64,000 nucleotides of DNA from Pseudarthrobacter polychromogenes. GTDB lineage: Bacteria > Actinomycetota > Actinomycetes > Actinomycetales > Micrococcaceae. Where the stretch lies: positions 215,011 through 279,010 of the forward strand of contig NZ_BMKU01000005.1 in NCBI RefSeq assembly GCF_014644495.1. Direction: 5' to 3'. This document shows, one piece after another, positions 16,301-23,462 of this stretch. Every line of letters starts with the position of its first letter. Within the stretch, counting starts at the first letter, position 1. A program made the position numbers and the translations under genes. The notes beneath the pieces are model-generated. The model was not told where the DNA came from, did not search any database, and saw only the letters and a program-made list of their open reading frames with translations.

Positions 16301-17739
16301 GTCAGCTTGTAGGCGCTGTCCGGCTCGGAGGCCAGCTTGCGGTACACCTTGTAGATGTCCGCGCCTTCAACGGGCTGCCACTTGAGGAGCGCGCCGGCGT
16401 TGGACACGCTTCCGGCCACCAGTCCCTGCGGCTTGGCGGGAACGGACGACGGCGGTGCGATTTCCTTGACGCGGGAGGCCAGCGGAACGTCGAGCTGCTT
16501 CACGCCTCCCGCCACCAGCCGGGCAATCTGGATGGCGCCGTACTCCTGGAAGTGGGTGTTGTCCACTGTCCCGGTGGGGCGGTTGGGGTACACGCCGGCA
16601 TCGACGTGGAGGAAAACGGACTTAGTGTCCTCCGGGCCGATTTCGTCGTAGTAGGCGCGGCTCGAGGCGGACAGGTCCACCAGGGCCACGTTCTCCTCGG
16701 CCGCGAGTTCCTGCATCTTGGCCACGTACTCGGGGAAGCTGACGCGGAACTTGCCGGTGGCTTCGTCGTAGTCCCGGCGTCCCACGGGGGTCACCAGGAC
16801 AGGGGTTGCGCCGCGCTGGCGGGCGCCGTTGACGTACGTGCGGAGGTATTCCTTGTAATCGGCGGGGGAGGCGTAGCGGTCGTCCACGCCGATGGTGGCG
16901 TCATTGTGGCCGAACTGCACCATCAGGTAATCGCCCGGGTTGATGACCCGCAGGATCTCATCCAGGCGTCCCTGGGTGATGAAGTTCTTGGAACTGCGCC
17001 CGCCGATCGCGTGGTTCTTGAAGGAGACGCCGTCCTCGAAGTACCGGTCGATCATCTGGCCCCAGCCTGCCTGCGGGGCGAAGCCGGGGTCGTAGGTCTG
17101 CACCGTGGAGTCGCCGGCGAGGTAGACGCCCGGGTCCGTGGTGGCCGTGCGCGGCGCCCGCGCCGCAACCACCAGGGAGTTGATTTTGGCCGCTGTGCCC
17201 GTGAAGTCGAGGTTGAGCTGGCCGTCCACGAGGGAGATGGGGAACTCCATCTCCAGGTACTGGCCCGCCGGCTTGTCGGTGAGCTGGACCTTGGCCATCT
17301 TTTCGGCGGTGATGGCAATGTTCGTGGCTTCGGCGGCGTCGCCGGCAATGAGTTTGACGGTGTAGTCGCCATTGGGCAGGTCCACCTGGAACGTGCTGCC
17401 CTGCGCCTGGACAAAGTCGGACCGCAGCGGGTCTCCGGTGCCCCGGTCCACTCCGGAGGTGGCGGCCGTGTCCGTGAAGCCGAACCGCGCGGCGGTGGAG
17501 TACCGGCTGGCGGCGCCTACCGGCGTGTAGCCGTCGGCTGCCGCTCCGGGACCGAAGTCGAACTTGAAGCCACTTCCCACTGCGGGGAGGGCGGTGTCGG
17601 CCTGAACGGCCGGGAGCCCTGTGAAGGCGATGGCGGCAGAGGCAACGGCCGCCGTCACGGCTTTTGCGCCGGCCGGCAGCTTGCGGCGGGGCGGAGGCCC
17701 TTCCTGTGGAAGCGTGGTCAGTTGAGGGGGTCGATTCAC
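13348..17739 (-). CDS. Secreted rhamnogalacturonan acetylesterase (CE12) - rhamnogalacturonan lyase (PL11) fusion
   Basis: 1463 residues. The start is GTG 17739, 6 bases after GAAGGAG; an ATG 6 bases upstream touches that site and is unlikely. A signal peptide ends near residue 47. A galactose-binding-like domain (about 57-200) is followed by an SGNH esterase domain (about 205-430) with LAGDSTV (Ser211), FGHND, and DNTHF (Asp393, His396). Next come an Fn3 domain, a second galactose-binding-like domain (about 525-665, FKFDFGP repeated as YKFDFGP), and two Fn3 domains. A family 11 rhamnogalacturonan lyase domain (about 860-1463) carries repeated calcium-type motifs DLDGDG, DFDGDG and DVDADG. 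The protein should deacetylate and cleave the pectin rhamnogalacturonan-I backbone outside the cell. LacI-type operators lie upstream. Confidence 0.9.
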   Translation of the reverse strand: MNRPPQLTTLPQEGPPPRRKLPAGAKAVTAAVASAAIAFTGLPAVQADTALPAVGSGFKFDFGPGAAADGYTPVGAASRYSTAARFGFTDTAATSGVDRGTGDPLRSDFVQAQGSTFQVDLPNGDYTVKLIAGDAAEATNIAITAEKMAKVQLTDKPAGQYLEMEFPISLVDGQLNLDFTGTAAKINSLVVAARAPRTATTDPGVYLAGDSTVQTYDPGFAPQAGWGQMIDRYFEDGVSFKNHAIGGRSSKNFITQGRLDEILRVINPGDYLMVQFGHNDATIGVDDRYASPADYKEYLRTYVNGARQRGATPVLVTPVGRRDYDEATGKFRVSFPEYVAKMQELAAEENVALVDLSASSRAYYDEIGPEDTKSVFLHVDAGVYPNRPTGTVDNTHFQEYGAIQIARLVAGGVKQLDVPLASRVKEIAPPSSVPAKPQGLVAGSVSNAGALLKWQPVEGADIYKVYRKLASEPDSAYKLTTTATVPTANLGGLAEGTAYDVRVAALNGKGLSEPSETLTVTTKQAKYKFDFGPVGAPVEAGYTEVNRTMGYTGGRGFGFKDISVLSDRDRGAVTSNLLRDFVLSGSSFEFQLDVPNGTYALKTYHSDWIGSTRTDVAAEGTPYGQVSSGRASSATKIINQVLVSDGQLNLTISGSGQRLNGLEVTPLLVGPTNLHTTGVNAASEPPTVDLAWDAVADAASYKVFRQASFEAEPQLIAGNVATASFQDTTAFAGLTYTYFVSALDSTGLESVPSNTVETALVDPATPVPAATGKVDVKAVEKTSVMLKWQKVSGAAAYLVYRSTSPDGPFGYVGRATEVNYTDYSVLTTIKYYYRVTTVNKGGESAPSPVVGTEKVTVVNRQMENLDRAPVALLTGEGVRVGWRMLGLDPEQIGFHVIRDGVQLTEEPIRSSTTFLDPSGTSSSRYAVKTVGNGGEQLTAEFTPLAKNYLAVKLDKPADDYTKDGQPYSYSAGDSSVADLDGDGTYEILQMWSPSNSKDNSQAGYTGLVYVDAYRMDGTRLWRINMGPNIRAGAHYTQLLAYDFDGDGKAEVAMKTADGTRDAAGTVIGNAGADHRNSSGYVLTGPEFLSVFHGATGTIMDTVAYDPPRGDVAAWGDGYGNRVDRFLGAVAYLDGERPSMMFSRGYYTRTVLATYDLVGGKISKRWIFDSDAAGAQYRSQGNHNLSVADVDADGKDEFVFGSLTIDDNGKPLYNTGLGHGDAIHTSDLDPSRPGLETFAAHEDMGASGNRGATFRDARTGEILWSIPAAKDTGRAAAGDIDPRHAGAEGWAIGGDAAWNSPVGELRSARGELIANSIPAANFLAWWDGDLLREIVDHDWNAATTTGTPSIAKWNWETESSDRLLTATGAKSNNGTKGTPAIQADLLGDWREEIAWPSSDSTELRIYTTTAGTDVRLRTLMHDPVYRLSVARENVSYNQPPHPSFYVGVGMELPAQPDIVYTRAG

Positions 17740-17782
17740 GAACATCTCCTTCGATGAGCGGTGGCAAGGCGGACCCAGGAAG

Positions 17783-17798
17783 TTTGGAACGATTCAAA
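17783..17798. promoter_or_regulatory. Candidate LacI-family operator before the rhamnogalacturonan gene
   Basis: TTTGGAACGATTCAAA differs in two positions from the perfect palindrome TTTGAAACGTTTCAAA and has the central CG typical of LacI-family sites. It lies about 45 bases upstream of the GTG start at 17739. No LacI-family regulator is encoded in the window. Confidence 0.55.
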
Positions 17799-17931
17799 GA
17801 CACGCCGGCGCGTCAGTCGGACGTATAGCGCGAAAGGTTCCGGGTGATGACTCGGGGAATGGCTGAGACCTGGGAAGGGTGCTGCAGCTCTCACTGCGGC
17901 AATCTTGGTTTACCAGTCCGGACGCCGTCAT

Positions 17932-17945
17932 GGCAAGCGTTTTCC
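17932..17945. promoter_or_regulatory. Second, weaker LacI-type palindrome
   Basis: GGCAAGCGTTTTCC has matching outer and inner pairs (GG..CC, AA..TT) around a central CG, with mismatches at two symmetric pairs. It is about 190 bases upstream of the rhamnogalacturonan gene start. Confidence 0.35.
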
Positions 17946-18022
17946 CATCTTTCCCGTGACTTTGTGGTGTTTGATGTTCGGGATTGTTAGGTGTAGGCGG
18001 GCTGTTCAGAGGGCAGCGGCGG

Positions 18023-18090
18023 CGGAATCGCCGAAAGTCGCCCGGCTCGCCGCTTCCGAACGGCGAGTTCGCACCGTTCCGGCGATTCCG
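18023..18090. repeat. Nested inverted repeats
   Basis: CGGAATCGCCG (18023-18033) is the exact reverse complement of CGGCGATTCCG (18080-18090). Inside it CTCGCCG (18046-18052) pairs with CGGCGAG (18061-18067). Together they can form a stacked hairpin in RNA or a cruciform in DNA. No T-run follows on either strand. Confidence 0.5.
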
Positions 18091-18143
18091 GCCGGGGGGA
18101 TCAGGACGTAGCGGCCCGGCGGCGGTCCTGCCGGGTTAACGGC

Positions 18144-18181
18144 CGACGGCGGATGCGCACCAAGGTGCCCATCCGCCGTCG
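18144..18181. repeat. 12-bp perfect hairpin downstream of the DoxX-family gene
   Basis: CGACGGCGGATG (18144-18155) pairs exactly with CATCCGCCGTCG (18170-18181) around a 14-base loop, which can itself pair partly as GCACC/GGTGC. It begins 32 bases after the stop of the minus-strand gene, so it may end that transcript, although no T-run follows. Confidence 0.5.
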
Positions 18182-18213
18182 CGCGTTTCCGGACTCGAGC
18201 CGGAGGTGGTGGG

Positions 18214-18648
18214 TCAGGCCAGGACGGCGAGCTTTGAGTCGCTCCGGCCGAAGAGGGCGCGGTCCACCGAGGCGCGGCCAGCGCCGGTCAGGGCCAGGGC
18301 AAAAGCTCCAGCCGCGAGGAGCAGCACCAGCTCGTACCCGCCGTTGGCGGCAAAAACGCCGGCCGGGGCGTGCACCAGGAAGAGGGCGCCCAGCATGTTC
18401 AGGGCCAGCAGGGCTGCCACTACGCGGGTGAGAATGCCCAGGATCAGGGCAATGCCGCCTACAAGTTCCAGCACGGCAACGGCCGGTGCGGTAATTTCCG
18501 CAGCCGGAACGCCCATCTTGGCGAACGAGGCCTGCGTTCCCGCGATGGTCCATTCATTGAACTTCTGCCACCCGTGGGCTGCAAAAAGGAAGCCCAGGAC
18601 AATCCGGAGGGCAGTGATGGCGGTAGTGGTGAGTCGTGACTGATTCAT
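18214..18648 (-). CDS. DoxX family membrane protein
   Basis: 144 residues from ATG 18648, with four hydrophobic segments. The N-terminal helix carries the DoxX hallmark R-x-x-L-G-x-x-F-x-x-H-G-x-x-K (LRIVLGFLFAAHGWQKF), followed by ITAPAVAVLELVGGIALILG. DoxX-like proteins are small integral membrane proteins associated with redox or thiol stress in some actinobacteria; no specific reaction is implied here. An in-frame ATG at 18684 is possible, but conservation begins after MNQSRL. The gene is divergent from the MATE exporter gene. Confidence 0.85.
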   Translation of the reverse strand: MNQSRLTTTAITALRIVLGFLFAAHGWQKFNEWTIAGTQASFAKMGVPAAEITAPAVAVLELVGGIALILGILTRVVAALLALNMLGALFLVHAPAGVFAANGGYELVLLLAAGAFALALTGAGRASVDRALFGRSDSKLAVLA

Positions 18649-18743
18649 GAATCCAGTGTCCACGGTAAATGGTTGAAGAGTCAACTATTGGCGTCATAAT
18701 GTGTCCCTTGTCATGCAAGTCTGCCTGCGTGCGGCCGGCCGAT

Positions 18744-18749
18744 TAGGCT
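18744..18749 (+). promoter_or_regulatory. -10 element of leaderless MATE promoter
   Basis: TAGGCT lies 6 bases before the GTG start at 18756, with no Shine-Dalgarno sequence in front. Confidence 0.5.
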
Positions 18750-18755
18750 GGCAGC

Positions 18756-20108
18756 GTGCCTTACCTGCCTGCCCCTGCCACCGCTGCGCCGCGCAAGGGG
18801 CAGGCCCGCGAAATCCTTCGCCTGGCCGTCCCGGCATTCGGTGCGCTTGTGGCCGAACCGCTGTTCCTGCTTGCCGATTCCGCCATCATCGGCCACCTCG
18901 GAGTGGCGCAGCTGGCCGGGGTTGGACTGGCATCGGCGGTGCTGCATACCGCTGTGGGCCTGATGGTTTTCCTGGCCTACTCCACCACTCCCGCCGTGGC
19001 GCGTGCCATCGGCGACGGCCAGCTGGGGAAAGCCCTGGCGGCCGGGCGCGACGGCGTGTGGCTGGCACTGCTGCTCGGCGTCGTCCTCGCCGTGGCCGGC
19101 TTCCTGGCGGCGGATCCGCTGGTCGGACTCCTGGGGGCGGACGGCGAGGTGCGCGTCTTCGCCGTCGATTACCTGCGCTGGTCCATGCCGGGGCTGGTGG
19201 CCATGCTGCTCATCTTTGCCGGCACGGGCCTCCTCCGCGGACTGCAGGACACCCGGACACCGCTGGTGGTGGCCACTGCCGGATTCGCCCTGAACATTGT
19301 GCTGAACCTGTGGCTTGTATACGGGCTGGGATGGTCCGTAGCCGGCTCGGCGGTGGGCACCAGCGTGGCGCAATGGGCCATGGCCGGCGTCTACCTGGCC
19401 ATCGTCAGGCGGAACGCCGTGCGGAACGGTGTGGGCCTGCTGCCCAGCTGGCGGGGCATCCGCAGCATGGCGCGCGTGGGATCCTGGCTGATGCTGCGCA
19501 CCCTGAGCCTCAGGATCGCCATCCTGGCAACGGTGGTTGTGGTGACCTCGCAGGGCGCTGTCAACCTTGCCGCCCACCAGCTGGCAATGACCATATTTTC
19601 CTTCCTCGCCTTCGCCCTGGATGCGCTGGCCATTGCCGCCCAGGCGCTGATCGGCAAGGAGCTGGGAGCCTCGAATGCCGGCAAGGCACGGCTCCTCACC
19701 GGAACCATGGTCCGCTGGGGGCTTGGCTTTGGCGCAGTGACGGGACTGCTCCTGGCGGTGGCGGCTCCGTGGGCCGGTGCCCTCTTCACTTCCGATCCCG
19801 AGGTGAGGTCGGCGCTGGCCCTTGCCCTGTGGGTCCTCGCCGTGGGCCAGCCCCTCGCCGGATACGTCTTCGTCCTGGACGGGGTGCTGATCGGCGCCGG
19901 GGACGCCAGGTACCTAGCCCTGGCCGGTGTGATGAATCTCGCCGCCTACGTGCCGATGCTTGTGGCCGTTGCACTGCTGGGAGCCTCGGGCGGCGCGGGC
20001 CTGGCCTGGCTCTGGGCCGCCTTTGCCCTCGGGTACATGGCGGCCCGTGCCGTGACGCTCGGCCTGCGTGCCAGGTCGGACCGCTGGATGGTGCTCGGGT
20101 CCGCATGA
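18756..20108 (+). CDS. MATE family efflux transporter (DinF-like)
   Basis: 450 residues with about twelve hydrophobic segments in two related halves, as in MATE proteins. The N-terminal half has LAVPAFGALVAEPLFLLADS and ADSAIIGHLG, the DinF-branch signature. Residues near 250-270 (GAVNLAAHQLAMTIFSFLA) open the second half. It exports cationic drugs or toxic metabolites using a proton or sodium gradient. The GTG start at 18756 has no ribosome-binding site but follows a TAGGCT -10-like box by 6 bases. Three small genes follow on the same strand after it. Confidence 0.9.
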   Translation: MPYLPAPATAAPRKGQAREILRLAVPAFGALVAEPLFLLADSAIIGHLGVAQLAGVGLASAVLHTAVGLMVFLAYSTTPAVARAIGDGQLGKALAAGRDGVWLALLLGVVLAVAGFLAADPLVGLLGADGEVRVFAVDYLRWSMPGLVAMLLIFAGTGLLRGLQDTRTPLVVATAGFALNIVLNLWLVYGLGWSVAGSAVGTSVAQWAMAGVYLAIVRRNAVRNGVGLLPSWRGIRSMARVGSWLMLRTLSLRIAILATVVVVTSQGAVNLAAHQLAMTIFSFLAFALDALAIAAQALIGKELGASNAGKARLLTGTMVRWGLGFGAVTGLLLAVAAPWAGALFTSDPEVRSALALALWVLAVGQPLAGYVFVLDGVLIGAGDARYLALAGVMNLAAYVPMLVAVALLGASGGAGLAWLWAAFALGYMAARAVTLGLRARSDRWMVLGSA

Positions 20109-20154
20109 GCGCCGGCCGGGACGCGCGAAGTTCGGCCGGCGGCGCGCCGCCACT

Positions 20155-20160
20155 AAACTG
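20155..20160 (+). promoter_or_regulatory. -10 element of leaderless promoter
   Basis: TAAACT lies 5 bases before the GTG at 20166 and there is no Shine-Dalgarno sequence. Confidence 0.45.
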
Positions 20161-20165
20161 GACCG

Positions 20166-20756
20166 GTGACGCAATCAAGGACACCCGCAGGCACCACTTC
20201 CGGAACCGACGCCGGGCCCGGCCTTTGGCAGCCGGTCCTGCTCCGCTCGGCCGCAGCCCTGGTGTTCGGTGCCCTCACCATCTTCTGGGTGGCTCCCTCC
20301 GTCGAGGTCATGGGGTGGGCCGGAGGACTGTACCTTCTGGCCACCGGCGTGCTGCTGCTCCGGACTGTTCCGGCCACCGGGCTGCCCCAGGGAGCCGCGC
20401 CGGGCAAGATGCTCGCGGCCGCGGGTGCGGTGATGGCCGGCGCGGGATTCTCACTGGTGCTGATGCACGGGGACCTGCTGTTCGGCGTGGTTGCTGCCGT
20501 GGGCCTGGGCCTGGCGGGAGCGCTTGAACTGGCCTGCGGGCTGAAGCTCCGCGGCCGGCATGTCCTGGCCCGCGACTGGATCACCTCCGGGATCGTTGGC
20601 CTTGGCACCGCAGCCCTCCTGCCGTTCTTTATCGGGCTGGGCGCCCACGCGCTGCTGGGTGTGGCCGGCGGAGGGGCGATTATTTCGGGTGTCCTGTGGG
20701 TCCTGTCAGGCCTGACTCTCCGGCACGATGCCCGCAGCGCCGCCGGTAAGCCGTAA
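20166..20756 (+). CDS. Polytopic membrane protein, HdeD/DUF308-like
   Basis: 196 residues with about six hydrophobic segments in paired repeats. The first pair is VLLRSAAALVFGALTIFWVA with YLLATGVLLLRTV; the last includes LLGVAGGGAIISGVLWVLSG. This layout resembles the HdeD/DUF308 family of small membrane proteins. The biological role is unknown. The GTG start is preceded by a -10-like TAAACT rather than a ribosome-binding site. It lies 57 bases after the MATE gene. Confidence 0.7.
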   Translation: MTQSRTPAGTTSGTDAGPGLWQPVLLRSAAALVFGALTIFWVAPSVEVMGWAGGLYLLATGVLLLRTVPATGLPQGAAPGKMLAAAGAVMAGAGFSLVLMHGDLLFGVVAAVGLGLAGALELACGLKLRGRHVLARDWITSGIVGLGTAALLPFFIGLGAHALLGVAGGGAIISGVLWVLSGLTLRHDARSAAGKP

Positions 20757-20859
20757 ACTAGGAAGGCGCGGTTCTACTTCTTGTAGAAAAAATTGCCGGG
20801 CAACCACCGCAACACTTAAACCAGGCCGGCCGGCGTGCCGCCTGCAGGGAGGAACCACC

Positions 20860-21216
20860 GTGGCAGACCAGCATCCAGGAAAACCGCGCAAGCTGCGGAC
20901 CTCGGTGAGGGGCCCGCTGATGTTCTCCGCGTTCTGGGCCGTGATCGCTTTCCTTGCCGTTGTCATCTTCGCTTCCGGCGGCAGCGCCCGTGCCCCCCGC
21001 TTTGACCTGGCCTTCACCGCGGCCGGCATCGCATTCATCGTCACGCTGGTGGTGGCGGCAATGCTCTCCATGAGCCACAAGGAGAACGCAGAGCACCTGG
21101 GCAAGGGCTCCGGCGTGAACCTCAGTTCAGCCCGGAAGCCGTCCCACGGCTACGGCGCAGCCCCAGGCCCGCAGGACCCGCCGGCTGACGGCACGGACAC
21201 CCGGGGCAGCCACTAA
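20860..21216 (+). CDS. Small membrane protein with two transmembrane helices, unknown
   Basis: 118 residues from GTG 20860, which follows AGGGAGG (20846-20852) by 7 bases and decides the start over an upstream in-frame ATG at 20728. A basic N-terminus is followed by two hydrophobic segments (about residues 20-42 and 52-72) and a hydrophilic, Pro/Gly-rich tail. Many actinobacteria have such proteins next to membrane-protein genes. Its 3' end overlaps by 4 bases the end of the convergent CGNR gene. Confidence 0.75.
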   Translation: MADQHPGKPRKLRTSVRGPLMFSAFWAVIAFLAVVIFASGGSARAPRFDLAFTAAGIAFIVTLVVAAMLSMSHKENAEHLGKGSGVNLSSARKPSHGYGAAPGPQDPPADGTDTRGSH

Positions 21217-21758
21217 CCGGTGGCCGCCTGCCGCGCCCGGTAGGCGGCAACGTGCGCGCGGTTGGCGCAGTTGCCCGTATCGCAGTAGCGCTTTGACCTG
21301 TTCCGGCTGAGGTCCAGGACGGCGGCATCACAATCCTCCGCCTCGCACGTCCGCATCCGGTCCATTTCCTTGCCGCGGATGACATCTGCCAGGGCCATCG
21401 CGGCCTCTGTGCTCATCCTGTACACCAGCGGAGCCTCCGGCGTTGTGGCGTGCAAGTGCCAGTCCCAGTCGTCGTGCTTGACCAGCTGGGGCAGGGCGCG
21501 AGCTTCCCGCAGGAGGCGGTTTACCGTCTCCACCGCGGCGTCCTCATCCGCCCTCCACAACTGGGAAAGCTCGTGGCGCAGGCGGCGGACACTTTCCAGC
21601 TCATCCCCGTCCCGGGTGCGGGACCCGCTGAAGCCCTCGGCCGCCAGGAAGCGGTCCAGGTCCGCTTGGGTGCCAAGGCCCTCGCTCCCGTTCGCAGCTG
21701 AATTGACCAGGTTCACCACGGTCCGCAGTGCCACCTCAGTGTCAGGGGCAAAAACCAT
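21213..21758 (-). CDS. CGNR zinc finger / ABATE domain protein (putative stress transcription regulator)
   Basis: 181 residues. The N-terminal ABATE domain (about residues 1-125, with LVNSAANGSEGL near the start) is followed by a C-terminal zinc finger: C-x4-C (MRTCEAEDCDAAVLD) and C-x4-C within RYCDTGNCANRAHVAAYRAR, which contains the family's namesake motif (here C-A-N-R). Such proteins are thought to bind DNA and sense stress metabolites. ATG 21758 is preceded by AAGGAG. It is divergent from the EamA exporter gene 73 bases away, the common pairing of a CGNR regulator with a drug/metabolite exporter, which suggests that it controls it. Confidence 0.88.
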   Translation of the reverse strand: MVFAPDTEVALRTVVNLVNSAANGSEGLGTQADLDRFLAAEGFSGSRTRDGDELESVRRLRHELSQLWRADEDAAVETVNRLLREARALPQLVKHDDWDWHLHATTPEAPLVYRMSTEAAMALADVIRGKEMDRMRTCEAEDCDAAVLDLSRNRSKRYCDTGNCANRAHVAAYRARQAATG

Positions 21759-21830
21759 CTTGACTCCTTACAGCGCCGTCCCGTACTGTCATGACCATAA
21801 CCCCATTTTACTCCTGACAGGAGCCGACCA

Positions 21831-22883
21831 ATGTCCGCTGCACGCCGCGCGCCCGGCCGTCTGCCCGCAGCCAGGCGTGGCTTCCTCGCCTCCGGCCTGG
21901 GCATTGCACTGTTCTCCTCCGCGGTCTTCGGCCTTTCCGGGTCCTTCGCCAAGGCGCTCCTGGAAGCGGGGTGGACGCCGGGGGCGGCCGTCACGGCCCG
22001 GCTCACCGGGGCAGCCCTGATCCTCGCCGTGCCCGCCATCCCTGCGCTCCGGGGCCGCTGGCATCAACTGCGGGACAACTGGGTGACCATTGGGCTGTTC
22101 GGGCTGATCGGCGTCGCAGCCTGCCAGCTCTTCTACTTCAACGCAGTCGCAAGGCTGTCGGTAGGCGTGGCTCTTCTGCTCGAATACCTCGCCCCGGTGA
22201 TCATTGTGCTCTGGCTGTGGGCCGCCAGCCGGAAGCGGCCGCGCCTGCTGACCTTCGGCGGGACGCTGCTGTCCCTCGCCGGCCTGGTCCTGGTCCTTGA
22301 CCTGACCGGCGCCGTCAGGATCGATGTTGTTGGCGTCCTCTGGGGAATGGCCGCCGCAGTATGCCTTGCCATCTACTTCTTCATCACCGCGAAGGAGAAT
22401 GACACACTGCCGCCCATCGTGCTTGCCTCGGGCGGGCTGTTTGTCGGTGCCGCCGTGATGTGGCTTGCGGCTGCCACCGGCCTGCTGCCCATGGCATTCA
22501 GCACGGCCGACACCAGGCTGGGACCCTGGATCACACCCTGGTGGGTGCCGCTGGCGGGGCTGGTGGTCCTGGCAACCGTGCTGGCCTACGTCTCCGGCAT
22601 CATGGCCGCACGGGCGCTGGGCTCCAAGGTGGCGTCCTTCGTGTCGCTGACCGAGGTCCTCTTCGCCGTCGTGTGGGCTTGGCTGCTGCTCGGTGAATTG
22701 CCGGGGGCCATCCAGCTCCTCGGCGGCGTCCTGATCGTGGGCGGCGTGGTACTGGTCCGGCTCGATGAGTTGCGGGGGCCGGCCGCCGGCCGCACAGCGG
22801 GCGGGGAGGAGCCGCGCGGCCAGGAACGGCCCAGGGCGGCGTCGCCGCTGGAACACGCGAACGACGTCGAACCCGTCCCTTAG
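21831..22883 (+). CDS. EamA family metabolite exporter (RhtA-like)
   Basis: 350 residues with ten hydrophobic segments in two EamA repeats: about residues 20-155 (SAVFGLSGSFAKALLEAGWT) and 165-315 (SKVASFVSLTEVLFAVVWAW). The long hydrophilic tail is longer than usual. RhtA-type members export amino acids such as threonine or homoserine; the substrate here is not known. ATG 21831 follows CAGGAG. The divergent CGNR regulator gene suggests inducible export. Confidence 0.88.
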   Translation: MSAARRAPGRLPAARRGFLASGLGIALFSSAVFGLSGSFAKALLEAGWTPGAAVTARLTGAALILAVPAIPALRGRWHQLRDNWVTIGLFGLIGVAACQLFYFNAVARLSVGVALLLEYLAPVIIVLWLWAASRKRPRLLTFGGTLLSLAGLVLVLDLTGAVRIDVVGVLWGMAAAVCLAIYFFITAKENDTLPPIVLASGGLFVGAAVMWLAAATGLLPMAFSTADTRLGPWITPWWVPLAGLVVLATVLAYVSGIMAARALGSKVASFVSLTEVLFAVVWAWLLLGELPGAIQLLGGVLIVGGVVLVRLDELRGPAAGRTAGGEEPRGQERPRAASPLEHANDVEPVP

Positions 22884-22920
22884 CCTGTGCGGCACCAGGG
22901 CGGACCGGCTCTTAAACGCA

Positions 22921-22956
22921 GCGGGGCCCGGACACCGGTGGGGTGTCCGGACCCGC
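22921..22956. terminator. Hairpin between convergent genes
   Basis: GCGGG and CCGGACACC (22921-22936) pair with GGTGTCCGG and CCCGC (22942-22956) with a small internal bulge and a 5-base loop. It lies between the convergent EamA and WXG100 genes. There is no clear T-run, so it may work only weakly. Confidence 0.5.
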
Positions 22957-22984
22957 TTGACAGGCCTTGCGCAGTGCGCAGGGA

Positions 22985-23248
22985 CTAGTTGGAGGCCTGC
23001 TCCTGCTGTTCGGCGTTGCGCTTGGCCTTGGTGCCGGCTTCCCGGAGCGCGTCGGCCACCTTGGTCAGCATGGTGGTGTGGGTACCGGACCATTCGTCGC
23101 GGAACTTGTCCGCGTCCGGTCCCTTCCAGTTGGTGCTCTGCAGAAGGCTGTTGAGATTGGACTTCTGGTTGTCGATCTCGGTTGCACCTGCCTGAAGCTT
23201 GCTGCCCAGCTGACGAAGCTGCTGAACGTCTGCACCCCAAATAGCCAT
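22985..23248 (-). CDS. WXG100 family protein (ESAT-6-like)
   Basis: 87 residues from ATG 23248, 4 bases after GAGGAGAAA, which overrules a longer in-frame ATG at 23326. It is a helical hairpin of about 90 residues with the W-x-G turn in STNWKGPDADKF (about residues 41-52) and a conserved N-terminal helix (ADVQQLRQLGSKL). Family members are exported by type VII (ESX) systems. No EccC, EccD or LXG toxin gene lies nearby, so this copy is an orphan. A possible Y-x-x-x-D/E export signal is not seen at the C-terminus (KRNAEQQEQASN). Confidence 0.88.
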   Translation of the reverse strand: MAIWGADVQQLRQLGSKLQAGATEIDNQKSNLNSLLQSTNWKGPDADKFRDEWSGTHTTMLTKVADALREAGTKAKRNAEQQEQASN

Positions 23249-23450
23249 CAGTTTCTCCTCATAGAATCGTGGATCCGAACCAGGTCGGCATCCCCCTCGG
23301 CCCCCCGGCTCATCCGGAAGATCCATTGCCTAAAACCTACCCCGCCCCCTGAGGCAGCGTCGATGGGCAGCCCTGCCCATGCCGGGCTCCCCATGGCCGG
23401 TGCTTGCGCAAACCGTTCCGAGGGGGGTCGATCCCAGGCGTTCCAGAGCC

Positions 23451-23456
23451 TAGCAT
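23451..23456 (+). promoter_or_regulatory. -10 element of leaderless promoter
   Basis: TAGCAT lies 6 bases before ATG 23463, and no Shine-Dalgarno sequence is present. Confidence 0.5.
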
Positions 23457-23462
23457 GGCTGT

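Larger units (their letters stand above)
17740..18213. other. Gene-free intergenic region with operators and hairpins
   Basis: About 470 bases upstream of the rhamnogalacturonan gene and downstream of the doxX-like gene. No supported gene is seen. It holds two LacI-type palindromes (17783-17798, 17932-17945), a nested inverted-repeat structure (18023-18090) and a long-stem hairpin (18144-18181), listed separately. Confidence 0.6.

Noticed and set aside
15715..17757. A 680-codon open frame on the plus strand opposite the rhamnogalacturonan gene
   Set aside because: The opposite strand encodes recognisable esterase and lyase domains. This frame has no family motif and arises from codon bias.
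18701..20527. A 608-codon plus-strand frame overlapping the MATE gene
   Set aside because: It is in a different frame from the MATE protein, rich in Arg/Gly/Pro, and not protein-like.
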